Numbered from the stretch's first letter, positions 52,457-64,000 are shown. The stretch: DNA of 64,000 bases from Gammaproteobacteria bacterium (GCA_026197075.1 JAPHQV010000008.1:1-64000); one strand, 5' to 3'. Notes: generated from the letters alone by a model not told the origin. Translations and numbers: made by a program.

Positions 52457-53438
52457 GCTGGTCCTGCTCCCCCTCGTGTCGGGCATAGGCGCGCAGGATG
52501 CGCTGCACCATGGGATGGCGTACCACGTCTCGGGAATCGAAGTGGGTAAAGGCAACACCCTCCACCCCTTCCAGCACCTTCGTGGCGTGCTTGAGCCCCG
52601 AGGGCGTGGACTTGGGCAGGTCGATCTGGGTCACGTCACCGGTGATCACCACCGTGGAGCCGAAGCCGATACGGGTGAGGAACATTTTCATCTGTTCCAC
52701 CGTGGTGTTCTGCGCCTCGTCGAGAATGATGAAGGCATCGTTAAGGGTACGGCCGCGCATGAATGCGAGCGGCGCGATTTCGATCACGTTGCGCTCGATG
52801 AGTTTCATTACCTTGTCGAATCCGAGCATCTCGTACAGGGCGTCGTACAAGGGCCGCAGGTAGGGGTCCACCTTCTGGATCAGGTCGCCGGGCAGGAAAC
52901 CGAGACGCTCACCCGCCTCCACGGCCGGCCGCACCAGCACCAGGCGCCGCACCCGTTCCTGCTCCAGGGCCTGCACGGCGCTGGCCACGGCCAGGTAGGT
53001 CTTGCCAGTGCCCGCCGGCCCGATACCGAAGTTCACATCGTATTCAAGAATGCCCTGCAGATATTCCTGCTGGTGAGGACCACGACTGCGGATATTGGCG
53101 CGGCGGATCTGAACGACCACTGGCGCGGCCCGGGTGTCGGAGCCCTCCTGCTCCACCATGTCCTCCAGTCCCGCCTGCTGCAGAAACAGGTGTACCGACT
53201 GGGGCGATAAACTTTGTTCACCCGCGCTGTGATACAGGTCCTTGAGCAAGGTGCCGGTTACACGCGTGGATACCGCGTCGCCATTGATACGGAAATGGTT
53301 GCCGCGGTTGCTGATCTCCACGTCGAGCCGCTGTTCCAGCTGGCGCAGATGCTCGTCGAACTGGCCGCACAGATTGGCCAGGCGCTCGTTATCCGCGGGT
53401 TCGAGGACGAGTTCCAGGGAAGAGGGTTCGGGATCCAA
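52449..53438 (-). CDS. ybeZ: PhoH-like ATPase YbeZ
   Basis: 329 residues with Walker [12 protein letters not shown], Walker [12 protein letters not shown] and the PhoH-family [10 protein letters not shown] and [10 protein letters not shown]. Putative RNA helicase-like ATPase that acts with YbeY; its stop is inside the ybeY start. Lies 26 bases after miaB. Confidence 0.95.
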   Translation of the reverse strand: MDPEPSSLELVLEPADNERLANLCGQFDEHLRQLEQRLDVEISNRGNHFRINGDAVSTRVTGTLLKDLYHSAGEQSLSPQSVHLFLQQAGLEDMVEQEGSDTRAAPVVVQIRRANIRSRGPHQQEYLQGILEYDVNFGIGPAGTGKTYLAVASAVQALEQERVRRLVLVRPAVEAGERLGFLPGDLIQKVDPYLRPLYDALYEMLGFDKVMKLIERNVIEIAPLAFMRGRTLNDAFIILDEAQNTTVEQMKMFLTRIGFGSTVVITGDVTQIDLPKSTPSGLKHATKVLEGVEGVAFTHFDSRDVVRHPMVQRILRAYARHEGEQDQHD

Positions 53439-53464
53439 GGTCGGCTCTGAGGGTAAGAGAGGGG

Positions 53465-54832
53465 TCAGCCCCAGTTGGCGGCGCTGGCATCGGGCTTGTG
53501 TTCCGCCAGGCCAAGCAGGTCGCCGCGCAGGGAATTGGGGAAGGCCTCGGTGATATGCACGGTGACGAAACGGCCGACCAGGTCGGGACTGGCGGCGAAA
53601 TTCACCACCCGGTTGTTCTCGGTGCGACCGGCAAGCTCGTTCGGATCCTTGCGCGAGGGACCTTCCACCAGCACACGCTGTTGCGTGCCCACCATGGACT
53701 GGCTGATGGCAATGGCCATGCCGCTGATGCGCTGCTGCAGCAGGGCGAGACGCTGCTTCTTCACGTCCAGAGGCACGTCGTCGGGCAGATCGGCCGCGGG
53801 GGTGCCGGGCCGGCGGCTGTAAATGAAGCTGAAGGAATGATCGAAACCGATGTCCTCGATCAGGTCCATGGTGGCCTGGAAGTCGGCCTCGGTCTCGCCG
53901 GGGAAACCGATGATGAAATCGGAGGACAGGCTGATGTCCGGCCGCGCCGCACGCAGCTGACGAATACGCGATTTATATTCCAGGGCAGTGTGGTTGCGCT
54001 TCATCATGGCCAGGATGCGATCGGAACCGCTCTGTACCGGCAGGTGCAGGTGGCTGACCAGTTCCGGCACATCCCGATAGGCCTGGATCAGGCTGTCGCT
54101 CATTTCCTGTGGATGCGAGGTGGTGTAGCGAATGCGCTCGATGCCGTCGATGGCGGCGACATAATGAATCAACAGTGCGAGGTCGGCGGTATCGCCGTCG
54201 GCCATGAGACCGCGATAGGCATTCACGTTCTGGCCCAGCAGGTTCACCTCGCGCACGCCCTGGGCCGCCAGGGCGGCCACCTCGGCAATCACGTCATCGA
54301 AGGGTCGGCTGACCTCCTCGCCACGGGTATAGGGCACCACGCAGAAGCTGCAGTACTTGCTGCAACCTTCCATGATGGATACGAAGGCAGTCGGACCCTC
54401 GGCGCGAGGTTCCGGCAGAGAATCGAATTTCTCGATCTCGGGGAAGGAGATATCCACCACGGCGCCCTGGCCGCGACGGGCCTCGCTGAGCATATTGGGC
54501 AGGCGGTGCAGGGTCTGGGGCCCGAAGATCACGTCCACGTAGGGCGCGCGGTCGCGGATGGCAGCGCCCTCCTGGCTGGCGACACAACCACCGACGCCGA
54601 TCACCAGGTCCGGCCGCGCGGTCTTCCACTCGCGCCACTGGCCGAGCTGGGAGAACACCTTCTCCTGGGCCTTCTCGCGAATGGAACAGGTATTGAGCAG
54701 CAGCACATCGGCCTGCTGCGGATCGTCGGTGATTTCCAGGCCGTGGGAAGCCGCGAGCACATCGGCGATCTTGCCCGAATCGTACTCGTTCATCTGACAT
54801 CCGTAGGTCTTGATATACAGCTTGCCGGCCAT
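53465..54832 (-). CDS. miaB: tRNA-2-methylthio-N6-dimethylallyladenosine synthase MiaB
   Basis: Radical-SAM methylthiotransferase acting at A37 of tRNAs. 455 residues: UPF0004 domain with three cluster-binding cysteines ([23 protein letters not shown]), radical-SAM cluster [16 protein letters not shown], and a C-terminal TRAM domain. ATG 54832 ([12 protein letters not shown]) drops 23 unmatched residues. First gene of the miaB-ybeZ-ybeY-corC-lnt operon. Confidence 0.97.
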   Translation of the reverse strand: MAGKLYIKTYGCQMNEYDSGKIADVLAASHGLEITDDPQQADVLLLNTCSIREKAQEKVFSQLGQWREWKTARPDLVIGVGGCVASQEGAAIRDRAPYVDVIFGPQTLHRLPNMLSEARRGQGAVVDISFPEIEKFDSLPEPRAEGPTAFVSIMEGCSKYCSFCVVPYTRGEEVSRPFDDVIAEVAALAAQGVREVNLLGQNVNAYRGLMADGDTADLALLIHYVAAIDGIERIRYTTSHPQEMSDSLIQAYRDVPELVSHLHLPVQSGSDRILAMMKRNHTALEYKSRIRQLRAARPDISLSSDFIIGFPGETEADFQATMDLIEDIGFDHSFSFIYSRRPGTPAADLPDDVPLDVKKQRLALLQQRISGMAIAISQSMVGTQQRVLVEGPSRKDPNELAGRTENNRVVNFAASPDLVGRFVTVHITEAFPNSLRGDLLGLAEHKPDASAANWG

Positions 54833-55164
54833 GCCTGTGCAGGAATTCGCCTGGTCACCAAAGGGCTGGGTAAGGTACCTGATTTGCGGGTTTTTTTCCA
54901 CCTAATCCCTGACCGTCCGCAGGGAAGCCCGGGCTGGGGCGTGGTGGTTCATTGTCCTGGGATTCAAGAGGTTAACCGTAAAGAACACCCAGAAATCATT
55001 ATTGAACCGCCAAGGCGCCAAGACGCCAAGAATTCATAAATAAAAAATGGCACTTGGCTTTTCAACAATGATTCTTCTTGGCGCCTTGGCGTCTTGGCGG
55101 TTCATTCCGGTTTTTCTTGGCGTCTTGGCGCCTTGGCGGTTCAAACACAAACATCGAATAAGAG
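54833..55164. other. Intergenic region between miaB and rnpB
   Basis: About 330 bases with no gene. The left half holds the miaB promoter region; the right half is occupied by three copies of the CTTGGCG repeat. Confidence 0.6.
55004..55142. repeat. CTTGGCG dispersed repeat cluster (three copies)
   Basis: GAACCGCCAAGGCGCCAAGA (55004-55032 in full), its complement at 55075-55103, and a third copy in that second orientation at 55114-55142 with the order of GCC/GTC swapped. The first two form a 29-bp hairpin with a 42-base loop. The third lies 22 bases past the 3' end of rnpB. Confidence 0.85.
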
Positions 55165-55505
55165 GAGTCGGCCGATAAGCCGGGTTCTGTCGAGAACAGT
55201 CATTCATCTGGGATGTCCGTCGCCGGACACCTCGAGCGACCTACCCGGGAACAGCGCGGGCCACGCCAATGTTCCCCTATTTGGTCTTGCTCCGGGTGGG
55301 GTTTGCCCTGCCACACCTGTTACCAGGTGCGCGGTGCGCTCTTACCGCACCATTTCACCCTTACCGGCGCCGAAGCACGTAGGCGGTATGTTTTCTGTGG
55401 CACTTTCCGTAGGCTCGCGCCTCCCAGGCGTTACCTGGCACCCTGCCCTGTGGAGCCCGGACTTTCCTCCATGGCTTGCGCCACAGCGACTGTCTGGCCG
55501 ACTCC
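55165..55505 (-). ncRNA. rnpB: RNase P RNA (type A)
   Basis: Catalytic RNA of RNase P, which trims tRNA 5' ends. On the minus strand it starts near GGAGTCGGCCAGACAGTCGC and ends with CGGCTTATCGGCCGACTCC, whose ends pair as P1. Conserved parts include GGAGGAAAGTCCGGGCTCC, AGGGTGAAATGGTGCGGTAA and ACAGAACCCGGCTTA. Length about 341 bases. No ordinary terminator is seen after it; repeats follow. Confidence 0.96.
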
Positions 55506-55512
55506 GCGCTCG

Positions 55513-55518
55513 ATTATC
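55513..55518 (-). promoter_or_regulatory. -10 box of rnpB
   Basis: GATAAT on the minus strand ends eight bases before the rnpB 5' end. The -35 region (TATCGT, 17 bases upstream) is weak and overlaps the end of the methyltransferase gene. Confidence 0.55.
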
Positions 55519-55544
55519 CGCCAATTGTCAGAAGGACGATAGGC

Positions 55545-56198
55545 TTATTTGGGTTCCTGGCGCTCGAAAAAAGCGGTCTGGGTCGGATGGCCGAGTTCGG
55601 GATGGCGTTCACCAAGACCGCCCAGGGTGACACGATAGCCGTTGCGCTGCGCCACCCCGACGCTCCAACGCCGGAAGCGGGCACGGTCCCACTCGAATTG
55701 ATGGTCCGGTTCGCGCCGCTCGTCGGGGGCCAGGCCGAACAACGGGTTGTATTCCCGGTTCGGAGTGGTCAGGTACAGGGCCCGGGGGCGCATGCCCCCG
55801 AACACGGCCCATTCGACCGCGGACAGTTCTTCCGGGCGCACATGCTCGATGGTTTCCACCATGGCGGCCGCGTCATAGTCCCTGAACGCCTCGTGGGCTT
55901 CCGCGTAGGAACCACACACCAGGCGCAGGCCAGGTCGCGCACCAGCCAGGTGTTCGGACAACAGGACCCGGGCCTCGAGCAAGGCATGGCCGGAGCGTTC
56001 GAGCCCGACGATATCCACGAACTGCGACTCGCCCGCCAGGCGGTGCAGCAGGTGGCCCGCGCCGCAGCCCAGGTCCAGCACGCGCCGGGCACCCGTGGCC
56101 TTGAGACGGTGCAATACCTGATCCAGGCGGTCCTCGTGCAACGAGGTCATGCGGCCCATCATGGAGGGTGATTGCGGTGGCACCGCTTGCATCAGCAT
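55545..56198 (-). CDS. Stand-alone Hen1-like RNA 3'-end methyltransferase domain
   Basis: 217 residues with a Rossmann methyltransferase core (VLDLGCGAGHLLHRL) and features typical of Hen1: VETIEHV (the Glu-x-x-Glu-His metal ligands), YLTTPNREYNPLF, and PDHQFEWDRARFRRW with a further His. Hen1 methylates the 2'-OH of RNA 3' ends; the bacterial form normally has an extra N-terminal domain and pairs with Pnkp for RNA repair. Here only the methyltransferase domain is present and no Pnkp is nearby. GGAGG lies nine bases before ATG 56198. It lies 63 bases after pgi and ends 39 bases before rnpB, on the same strand. Confidence 0.75.
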   Translation of the reverse strand: MLMQAVPPQSPSMMGRMTSLHEDRLDQVLHRLKATGARRVLDLGCGAGHLLHRLAGESQFVDIVGLERSGHALLEARVLLSEHLAGARPGLRLVCGSYAEAHEAFRDYDAAAMVETIEHVRPEELSAVEWAVFGGMRPRALYLTTPNREYNPLFGLAPDERREPDHQFEWDRARFRRWSVGVAQRNGYRVTLGGLGERHPELGHPTQTAFFERQEPK

Positions 56199-56261
56199 GG
56201 CGCCCGGCCTCCGCGCGGTACCGCATCAGGTGTCATGTTGACGGTTCCTTACCCATACCGC

Positions 56262-57914
<1,653 letters not shown>

Positions 57915-57919
57915 ACCTG

Positions 57920-59389
57920 TCAATCCTCTTCCAATGCATTGCGCCAATGCTGGTCATCACGGGTAAACAGGCGGCTCGCCTCTTCCGGACCCCAGCTCCC
58001 GGCGGGATAGGTGTGAATGAAATCGCGCTCCATGGACCATTCCTTCAGTATCGGGTCCACCACGCGCCAGGCCCAATTCACCTCGTCGTAGCGCAGAAAC
58101 AGGGAGTGATCGCCCTCGATCACGTCCAGCAACAGGGTCTGGTAGGCATCCAGTCGCGCCTTGTCGATGCCACAGGAAGTGGCATCGAGCCGCGTGGTCT
58201 CGGCGCGCATGTCGAGGCCCTGCTGTTTCACCTGCAATTCCAGGCGCAGACATTCGTTGGGCTGGATGTTCATGAGCAACCAGTTGGGTTTCAGGCGCTC
58301 GATATGGGTCTCCCGAAACAGTTGCTGGGGTGGGTGCTTGAAACGGATGGCGATCATGGAATTGTCGCGCGCCATGCGTTTTCCGGTGCGGATGAAGAAA
58401 GGCACGTTGCGCCAGCGCCAGTTGTCGATATACAGCTTCAGGGCCGTATAGGTCTCGGTGACACTGTCCCCGGGCACCCCGCGCTCTTCCAGGTAGGCAG
58501 GCAGCGACTCGCCATTCACCCGGCCGCGCGCGTACTGGGCGCGAAAGGCGTGGGCGCTGACGGCATTGCGGGGAATGGCGCGTATGGATCGCAGTACCTT
58601 CACCTTCTCATCCCGCAGGGATTCCGCGTCCAGGCAAGCCGGCGGCTCCATGGCCACCAGGGTGAGCATCTGCAAGAGATGGCTCTGAATCATGTCACGC
58701 AAGGCTCCGGCACCGTCGTAATAGCCGGCGCGACCTTCCGTGCCCTGGGCCTCGGAATGGGTGATCTGCACATGATCGATGTAATTGCGGTTCCACAGCG
58801 GCTCCAGCATCAGGTTGGCGAAGCGGAACACCAGGATATTCTGCACCGTGCCCTTGCCCAGGTAGTGATCGATGCGATAGATCTGTTGTTCGCCAAAATC
58901 ACGTCCCAGGCGCTGGTTCAGCCGCTCGGCGCTCTCCAGGTCATAGCCGAAGGGTTTTTCCACCACCACCCGGCGCCAGCCGTCGGTTTCCTGGTTCAGC
59001 CCCACGGCGCCGAGCTGGTGGCTGACCTTGCCGAAATCCACCGGCGCGATGGCCATGTAGAACACCAGATTGGGGGACAGATCCGGCGTGTCACGCAGAT
59101 AGTCACGCAGGGCCGGATAGACGTTCTCATCGCGCAGATCACCCTGGAAGAAATGCAGCCGCGGCAGGAAGCGCGCCAGTACATCGGCATCGGTGCCTCG
59201 ACCGGCCAGGGCACGCTCCACCTCGCCCCGCCAGTGCGCATCATCCCAGTCGCGGCGTCCGAAACCGACGACCCGCATGCCATCGGGCAGTTGCTCCGCC
59301 ACCTCAAGCTGATACAGGGCCGGTAATAGCTTTGTCAGTGCCAGGTTGCCGGTGGCGCCGAAGATGACGAAGGTGCAGTGATCGACCAT
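57920..59389 (-). CDS. zwf: Glucose-6-phosphate 1-dehydrogenase
   Basis: First enzyme of the oxidative pentose phosphate pathway. 489 residues with the N-terminal cofactor motif [13 protein letters not shown], and the substrate motif [11 protein letters not shown] 59389 (MVDHCTF) lies five bases after the gnd stop; a TTG at 59398 is less likely. Middle gene of gnd-zwf-pgi. Confidence 0.97.
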   Translation of the reverse strand: MVDHCTFVIFGATGNLALTKLLPALYQLEVAEQLPDGMRVVGFGRRDWDDAHWRGEVERALAGRGTDADVLARFLPRLHFFQGDLRDENVYPALRDYLRDTPDLSPNLVFYMAIAPVDFGKVSHQLGAVGLNQETDGWRRVVVEKPFGYDLESAERLNQRLGRDFGEQQIYRIDHYLGKGTVQNILVFRFANLMLEPLWNRNYIDHVQITHSEAQGTEGRAGYYDGAGALRDMIQSHLLQMLTLVAMEPPACLDAESLRDEKVKVLRSIRAIPRNAVSAHAFRAQYARGRVNGESLPAYLEERGVPGDSVTETYTALKLYIDNWRWRNVPFFIRTGKRMARDNSMIAIRFKHPPQQLFRETHIERLKPNWLLMNIQPNECLRLELQVKQQGLDMRAETTRLDATSCGIDKARLDAYQTLLLDVIEGDHSLFLRYDEVNWAWRVVDPILKEWSMERDFIHTYPAGSWGPEEASRLFTRDDQHWRNALEED

Positions 59390-59394
59390 GGGCT

Positions 59395-60306
59395 TCAATC
59401 CTTGCCCACGGCATGGCCACCGAAGGCACGACGCATCACCGCCAGCAGGCGGTTACTGTAATCGGCCTTGCCCTGGCTGTCGAAGCGGCTGGCCAGGGCC
59501 AGGCTGATCACGGGTGCGGGAATGCCCTGTTCCACCGCTTCAAGCACGGTCCACCGGCCTTCACCGGAATCGGCCACCACCGGTGCAATGTCCGCGAGGC
59601 CCTGATCCTCGACCAGGGCCTCGGCGGTCAGGTCCAGCAGCCAGCTGCGCACCACGGATCCGTGGCGCCACAGCTCGGTGATCCGGGCAAGGTCCAGCGC
59701 GAAGGCCTCCTTGCCCTTGAGCAACGCCAGGCCCTCGGCGAGGGCCTGCATCATGCCGTACTCGATGCCGTTGTGGATCATCTTGGTGAAATGGCCGGCA
59801 CCCACCGGACCCACATGGGCCCAGCCCCGGTCGGGGGCGGGAGCCAGGCATTCCAGTGCCGGTCGGACCAGTTGCAGGGCCTGCTCGCTGCCACCCACCA
59901 TCAGGCAATACCCGTTATCCAGCCCCCACACGCCCCCGGAGGTACCGGCATCCATGAACAACAGGTCGTGCCCGGCGAGCAGCTCGCCGCGCCGCACGCT
60001 GTCGGGATAGTGGGCATTGCCACCGTCGATGACCAGGTCACCAGGATCGAGGAGTGGGATGAGGTCCTGCAGATGACGCTCGGTAACCTCGCCCGCCGGC
60101 AGCATCAGCCACACGACCCGCGGCGACTCCAGCTGGGCCACCGCCTGCGCCAGGGAAGCGGCGGGCAGCAGCCCTGTCTCGCGCGCCAGGGTCGTCACCA
60201 CTTCCTGGTTGCGGTTGTAGCCCACCACCTCGATGCCGCCGCGCCGCAGGCGCCGGGCCATGTTGGCGCCCATACGCCCCAGGCCGATCATTGCCATTTG
60301 CATCAT
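59395..60306 (-). CDS. gnd: 6-phosphogluconate dehydrogenase, short form
   Basis: Decarboxylates 6-phosphogluconate to ribulose-5-phosphate. 303 residues, the short type related to B. subtilis YqeC and often NAD-linked, rather than the ~470-residue E. coli enzyme. It has the GLGRMGANM nucleotide fold, [11 protein letters not shown], and the catalytic [22 protein letters not shown] lies five bases before ATG 60306. It leads gnd-zwf-pgi and is divergent from glgA across about 100 bases. Confidence 0.95.
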   Translation of the reverse strand: MMQMAMIGLGRMGANMARRLRRGGIEVVGYNRNQEVVTTLARETGLLPAASLAQAVAQLESPRVVWLMLPAGEVTERHLQDLIPLLDPGDLVIDGGNAHYPDSVRRGELLAGHDLLFMDAGTSGGVWGLDNGYCLMVGGSEQALQLVRPALECLAPAPDRGWAHVGPVGAGHFTKMIHNGIEYGMMQALAEGLALLKGKEAFALDLARITELWRHGSVVRSWLLDLTAEALVEDQGLADIAPVVADSGEGRWTVLEAVEQGIPAPVISLALASRFDSQGKADYSNRLLAVMRRAFGGHAVGKD

Positions 60307-60407
60307 TCCATCCTCCTTTCGTTCACTACTCGCAATCCATATGCCCAAGTCTAGGGTAAATGGGTTATAAATACCCCTCGCGCGCCACCCTTGCCTGGAA
60401 ACCCGCC

Positions 60408-61862
60408 ATGAAGATTCTCTTCGCCAGCAGTGAGGTCTACCCGCTGATCAAGACCGGCGGCCTCGCCGATGTCTCCGGCAGCCTGCCGCGGGCCATCCGC
60501 AACCTGCGCCATGATATCCGCGTGGTATTGCCCGCCTACCGCGGCGTGGCGGAGCGCGCCGGCAAGATCAAGGTCCTGGCCAGCCTGGGGCTGGAGGGTG
60601 CACCCGGGGAGATCCGCATCCTGCAGGGCCGCCTGCCCGGCAGCACCGTGCCCCTCTACCTGGTGGACTGCCCCGAGCTCTTCGACCGCGACGGTGGCCC
60701 CTACAGCGCACCGGAAGGGGGCGACTGGCCCGACAATGCCCGGCGCTTTGCCCTGTTCGCGCGCGCCGTCAGTGCCCTGGCCCTGGACCGGGTCGGCCTC
60801 GGCTGGGCGCCGGAACTGGTGCACGGCAACGACTGGCAGACGGGTCTGGTGCCGGCCCTGCTGAGCCGGGAGGCACGGCGCCCGGCCACCCTCTTCACCA
60901 TCCACAACCTGGCCTACCAGGGGCTGTTCCCTCCCGAGACCCTGGTGGAGCTGAAACTGCCGCCGGACTGGTGGTCCCTGGACGGCTTGGAATTCTACGA
61001 CCAGCTGTCCTTCATCAAGGGCGGCCTGGTGTACGCCGACTGGATCAGCACCGTCAGCCCCACCTATGCACGGGAAATCCAGACCCCCGAGTACGGCTGC
61101 GGCCTGGAGGGTCTGCTGACCACGCGCGCCGATCGACTCAGCGGCATCCTCAATGGCATCGACTACCGCGACTGGAGTCCCTGCAACGATGCCCACCTGG
61201 TGCGTCCCTACTCGGTACGGCGCCAGGCCGGGAAGGCAGACAACAAACGCGCCCTGCAAAAGGATTTCGGCCTGCCGACGCGGGATGTGCCATTGCTCGG
61301 CCATGTAGGCCGGCTGGTGGAACAGAAGGGCATCGACCTGCTGTTGGAGGTACTGCCCGAACTGCTGGCGCGGGACATCCAGCTGGTGATCCTCGGCAGT
61401 GGCCACGCCGAACTGGAACGGATGCTGCAGGAAATCCAGGCGACCCATCCACGCCAGGTCGGCATCCGCATCGGCTACAGCGAACCCCTGGCCCACCGCC
61501 TGGAGGCGGGCGCCGATATGTTCCTGATGCCCTCGCGCTTCGAACCCTGCGGCCTGAACCAACTCTACAGCCTGCGCTATGGCACCGTGCCCATCGTGCG
61601 CCGCACCGGCGGCCTGGCCGACTCGGTGGTGGACGCCACCCCGGAACGGCTGGCGGACAACAGCGCCACCGGTTTCCAGTTCGAGGCCGCCGAGGCCCCG
61701 GCACTGCTGGTGGCCATCGAGCGCGCACTGGCACTCCATGCCCGGCCGGAGGCATGGCGCCGGCTGGTGACCCGGGGGATGCAACAGGATTTCAGTTGGA
61801 CCCGCAGCGCCCAACACTACCTGGAGCTGTACCAGCAACTGGTGGCGGCCAGGCACGTCTAG
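60408..61862 (+). CDS. glgA: Glycogen synthase GlgA
   Basis: ADP-glucose-dependent glycogen synthase. 484 residues, starting KILFASSEVYPLIKTGGLAD with the ADP-glucose-binding KTGGL, a GT5 fold (WQTGLVPALL, HNLAYQGLFP), and the C-terminal catalytic region PSRFEPCGLNQLYSLRYGT. ATG 60408 drops 16 residues without homology. Divergent from gnd, so shared control of sugar storage and oxidation is possible. Confidence 0.96.
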   Translation: MKILFASSEVYPLIKTGGLADVSGSLPRAIRNLRHDIRVVLPAYRGVAERAGKIKVLASLGLEGAPGEIRILQGRLPGSTVPLYLVDCPELFDRDGGPYSAPEGGDWPDNARRFALFARAVSALALDRVGLGWAPELVHGNDWQTGLVPALLSREARRPATLFTIHNLAYQGLFPPETLVELKLPPDWWSLDGLEFYDQLSFIKGGLVYADWISTVSPTYAREIQTPEYGCGLEGLLTTRADRLSGILNGIDYRDWSPCNDAHLVRPYSVRRQAGKADNKRALQKDFGLPTRDVPLLGHVGRLVEQKGIDLLLEVLPELLARDIQLVILGSGHAELERMLQEIQATHPRQVGIRIGYSEPLAHRLEAGADMFLMPSRFEPCGLNQLYSLRYGTVPIVRRTGGLADSVVDATPERLADNSATGFQFEAAEAPALLVAIERALALHARPEAWRRLVTRGMQQDFSWTRSAQHYLELYQQLVAARHV

Positions 61863-62138
61863 TTCCTGGATTACTCGCTACGCTCGCCCTTCAGGCCGCT
61901 CCTGCGGACGTTCAACGCGCTACGGGCTTTTTCGGCATGTGTCGGAATGATGAGCTGTGTAATGATGGAATACGACGGGCGATATCCGCATTGCCCCCTC
62001 GACCACCCCGCCAAACCCGAATTAACTCTCTAATTCAAATTAATTTTTTCACCTCAAGCCCATTCCTGGTTCAACGGGGTATAATAGGCGGCTTCGCGTA
62101 ACCGGTGGCCACGCACAGCGCTGGCCTTTTTTGTGCTT
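61863..62138. other. glgA-ppc gap with ppc promoter and leader hairpin
   Basis: 276 bases. TATAAT at 62080-62085 is the probable -10 of ppc; the -35 is poor. A terminator-like hairpin lies just before ppc. The left half shows no gene or terminator for glgA. Confidence 0.6.
62107..62132 (+). terminator. Terminator-like hairpin directly upstream of ppc
   Basis: GGCCACGC-ACA-GCG-C-TGGCC pairs with one bulge and runs into six T residues, ending seven bases before ATG 62139. The -10 box at 62080-62085 puts it in the ppc leader, so it may attenuate ppc or may terminate glgA transcripts. Confidence 0.55.
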
Positions 62139-64000
62139 ATGAATATGACCCCAAAAATCGCCATCGCCCCTGCTGACAAGGAACTGCGCTCACGCGTACG
62201 GCTGTTCGGCAACCTGCTGGGCCAGGTGTTGCGCGAGCAGGCCGGCATCCAGGTCTTCAATGCCGTGGAGACCCTGCGCAAGGGCTACATCCGCCTGCGC
62301 AAGGCCGAGGATCCCACCCTGCGCAAGCGCCTGGCCTGGGTGATCGACAGTCTCGATGCCGACAACCTGACCCACGTGGTACGCGCCTTCAGCATCTATT
62401 TCAGCCTGGTGAACATCGCCGAGGAGGCGCACCAGCATCGCCTGCGCCGGCGCCAGGCACGCGCCGGCGGCCCCCTCTGGGTAGGCTCCTTCGACCACAC
62501 CCTGCGCGACTTCGCCGAACGCGGCATCAGCGGGCCGCAGCTGCAACAACTGTTCGACCATTGCTGCTACATCCCGGTGTTCACCGCGCACCCCACCGAA
62601 TCCAAGCGCCGTGCCGTCATGCACGCCCTGCGGCGCATCTTCATGACCGCCGAGCAACTCAACGACCTGCGCCTGAGCAAGGCCGAGCGCGAGGAAGTGC
62701 ACGCCGAGCTGCTGGTGCATATCCAGATCCTCTGGAAGACCGACGAGGTACGGCTGCGCAAGCCCAAGGTGGAGGACGAGATCCGCAACGGGCTGTTCTA
62801 TTTTCACGAAAGCCTGTTCACCGCCGTCCCGGCCACCTACCGCTACCTGGAAAAGGCGGTACGTCGCCTGTATGGACAGGATGCGATCCAGGTACCGAGC
62901 ATGCTGCAGTTCGGTTCCTGGATCGGCGGTGACCGCGATGGCAATCCCTTCGTCAAACCCGCCACCACCGAATTGGCCATCCGCTTGCACATGCGCGAGG
63001 TATTGCGCGAATACATCCAGCAGGTGGAAGGACTGCGCAGTCTGCTCACCCATTCCATCCGCCTGTGCCAGCCGAACGATCCACTGATCCGCAGCCTGGA
63101 AGAAGACGGCAAGCGTTTCGGTCTGCGCCTGGGCGACGACCCGGCGCGCTTTGACAACGAGCCCTACCGACGCAAGCTGTTCATGATGCGCCACCGCCTG
63201 CGCCAGAACCTCTACCATGTGGCCGCGCTGGTGGACGACCCCCAGACCGCCAACCAACAGCGTCACCCCGACGCCTATGGCTCGGAAGATGAATTCCTCC
63301 AGGACCTGTACCTGATTCGGGATTCCCTCATCGCCCACGGCGATGCCAACGTGGCGGGACGGGAATTACAGGACCTCATCCGCCTGGCGGAGACCTTCGG
63401 TTTCTACCTGGTGCAACTGGATGTGCGCCAGGAATCCACCCGCCATACCGATGCCGTGGCCGAACTGTGCCGTGCCCTGCCCGGTAGTCCGGACTACCGC
63501 GCCCTGGACGAGGCCGGACGCATGGAACTGCTGGCGCGCACCCTCGGCCAGGACCAGTGTCCGGAACCGGACCGCGCCAGCCTGAGCGAGGAGACCCGCG
63601 AGACCCTCGAGGTGTTCGATACCATTCGACGCATGCGTGGCGAAAGCAGCCCCAAGGCCTTCGGCAACTACGTCATCTCCATGACCCACACGGCCAGCCA
63701 CATCATGGAAGTGATGTGGCTGGCCCATTGCGCGGGGCTGGCGGGCCGCGACCAGGATGGCTGGTTCTGCAACATCCGCATCAGTCCGCTGTTCGAGACC
63801 ATCGAGGATCTGTCCCACGTGGATGACGTGTTGCCGCGCCTGCTCGACGACGAGGTGTACAAGTCGCTGCTGGCGGCCTCGGGCAACCTGCAGGAAGTCA
63901 TGCTGGGATATTCGGATTCCTGCAAGGACGGCGGCATCGTGGCCGCCTCCTGGAATCTCTACGAGGCCCAGAAAAAGATCACCAGCATCGCCGCCAGTCG
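62139..64000 (+). CDS. ppc: Phosphoenolpyruvate carboxylase, 3'-truncated by window end
   Basis: Carboxylates phosphoenolpyruvate to oxaloacetate, refilling the citrate cycle. About 620 codons are in the window; the full protein is usually ~900. Catalytic His in VFTAHPTESKRR, the GGDRDGNP loop, and the catalytic Lys region VMLGYSDSCKDGG are visible. The start could be ATG 62139 or 62145; neither has a good ribosome-binding site, and a terminator-like hairpin ends seven bases upstream. The frame is open to the window edge. Confidence 0.97.
   Translation, partial: MNMTPKIAIAPADKELRSRVRLFGNLLGQVLREQAGIQVFNAVETLRKGYIRLRKAEDPTLRKRLAWVIDSLDADNLTHVVRAFSIYFSLVNIAEEAHQHRLRRRQARAGGPLWVGSFDHTLRDFAERGISGPQLQQLFDHCCYIPVFTAHPTESKRRAVMHALRRIFMTAEQLNDLRLSKAEREEVHAELLVHIQILWKTDEVRLRKPKVEDEIRNGLFYFHESLFTAVPATYRYLEKAVRRLYGQDAIQVPSMLQFGSWIGGDRDGNPFVKPATTELAIRLHMREVLREYIQQVEGLRSLLTHSIRLCQPNDPLIRSLEEDGKRFGLRLGDDPARFDNEPYRRKLFMMRHRLRQNLYHVAALVDDPQTANQQRHPDAYGSEDEFLQDLYLIRDSLIAHGDANVAGRELQDLIRLAETFGFYLVQLDVRQESTRHTDAVAELCRALPGSPDYRALDEAGRMELLARTLGQDQCPEPDRASLSEETRETLEVFDTIRRMRGESSPKAFGNYVISMTHTASHIMEVMWLAHCAGLAGRDQDGWFCNIRISPLFETIEDLSHVDDVLPRLLDDEVYKSLLAASGNLQEVMLGYSDSCKDGGIVAASWNLYEAQKKITSIAAS

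Overview
The window is a high-GC stretch of a gammaproteobacterial chromosome. Gene content and order fit a Chromatiales-like free-living bacterium, and the proteobacterial CbbY-type phosphatase hints at Calvin-cycle ancestry, but no RuBisCO or other lineage-defining gene is present, so the genus is left open. Evidence for the class is the conserved order rimP-nusA-infB-rbfA-truB-rpsO-pnp, miaB-ybeZ-ybeY-corC-lnt, leuS-lptE divergent from ybeL, smc-zipA-ligA, and dksA followed by gluQ.

Layout. 1-1562 is an accessory island: the right end of an IS3-family element, a trypsin-like protease in a gene-cassette-like setting, and several inverted repeats. 1563-9757 holds ligA, zipA and smc, with divergent queF and an FGGY kinase that seems to start at CTG. 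9758-16658 holds an aminotransferase, cbbY-like phosphatase, dksA with a histone-H1-like tail, gluQ, acs and a two-receiver regulator. 17094-24978 holds a secreted beta-propeller-like protein, a long inverted-repeat element, a second FGGY kinase, a DUF1540 protein, class I aldolase, a fragment of a kinase paralogue, and a haem-binding-type DUF3365-PAS-GAF-GGDEF-EAL protein. 24982-26344 is a RAYT (REP-associated transposase) locus with its own repeat family and a small membrane-protein gene lying between two repeat units. 26399-34821 is the translation/RNA operon on the minus strand, preceded by a likely orphan small RNA. 35197-38235 is a cell-envelope cluster with lpp between two L,D-transpeptidases, followed by lptE and leuS. 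40685-49374 has ybeL, pilU, a Na/Pi cotransporter, hypF-hypE and a kinase/AAA fusion behind a perfect FNR-type site. 49392-54832 is the lnt-corC-ybeY-ybeZ-miaB operon. 55165-60306 has RNase P RNA, a stand-alone Hen1-like methyltransferase and pgi-zwf-gnd. 60408-64000 has glgA and the 5' two-thirds of ppc.

Themes. Central carbon metabolism is prominent: two FGGY kinases, CbbY, class I aldolase, Acs, Pgi, Zwf, Gnd, GlgA and Ppc. Queuosine modification is represented by queF and gluQ, tRNA modification also by truB and miaB. Envelope building is represented by lpp, two L,D-transpeptidases, lptE and lnt. At least four repeat families lie between genes: a Pseudomonas-like REP family, the RAYT-linked GGTCTGTCC family, a long inverted repeat with a conserved loop, and a CTTGGCG family beside rnpB. 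No tRNA, CRISPR array or complete prophage was seen.
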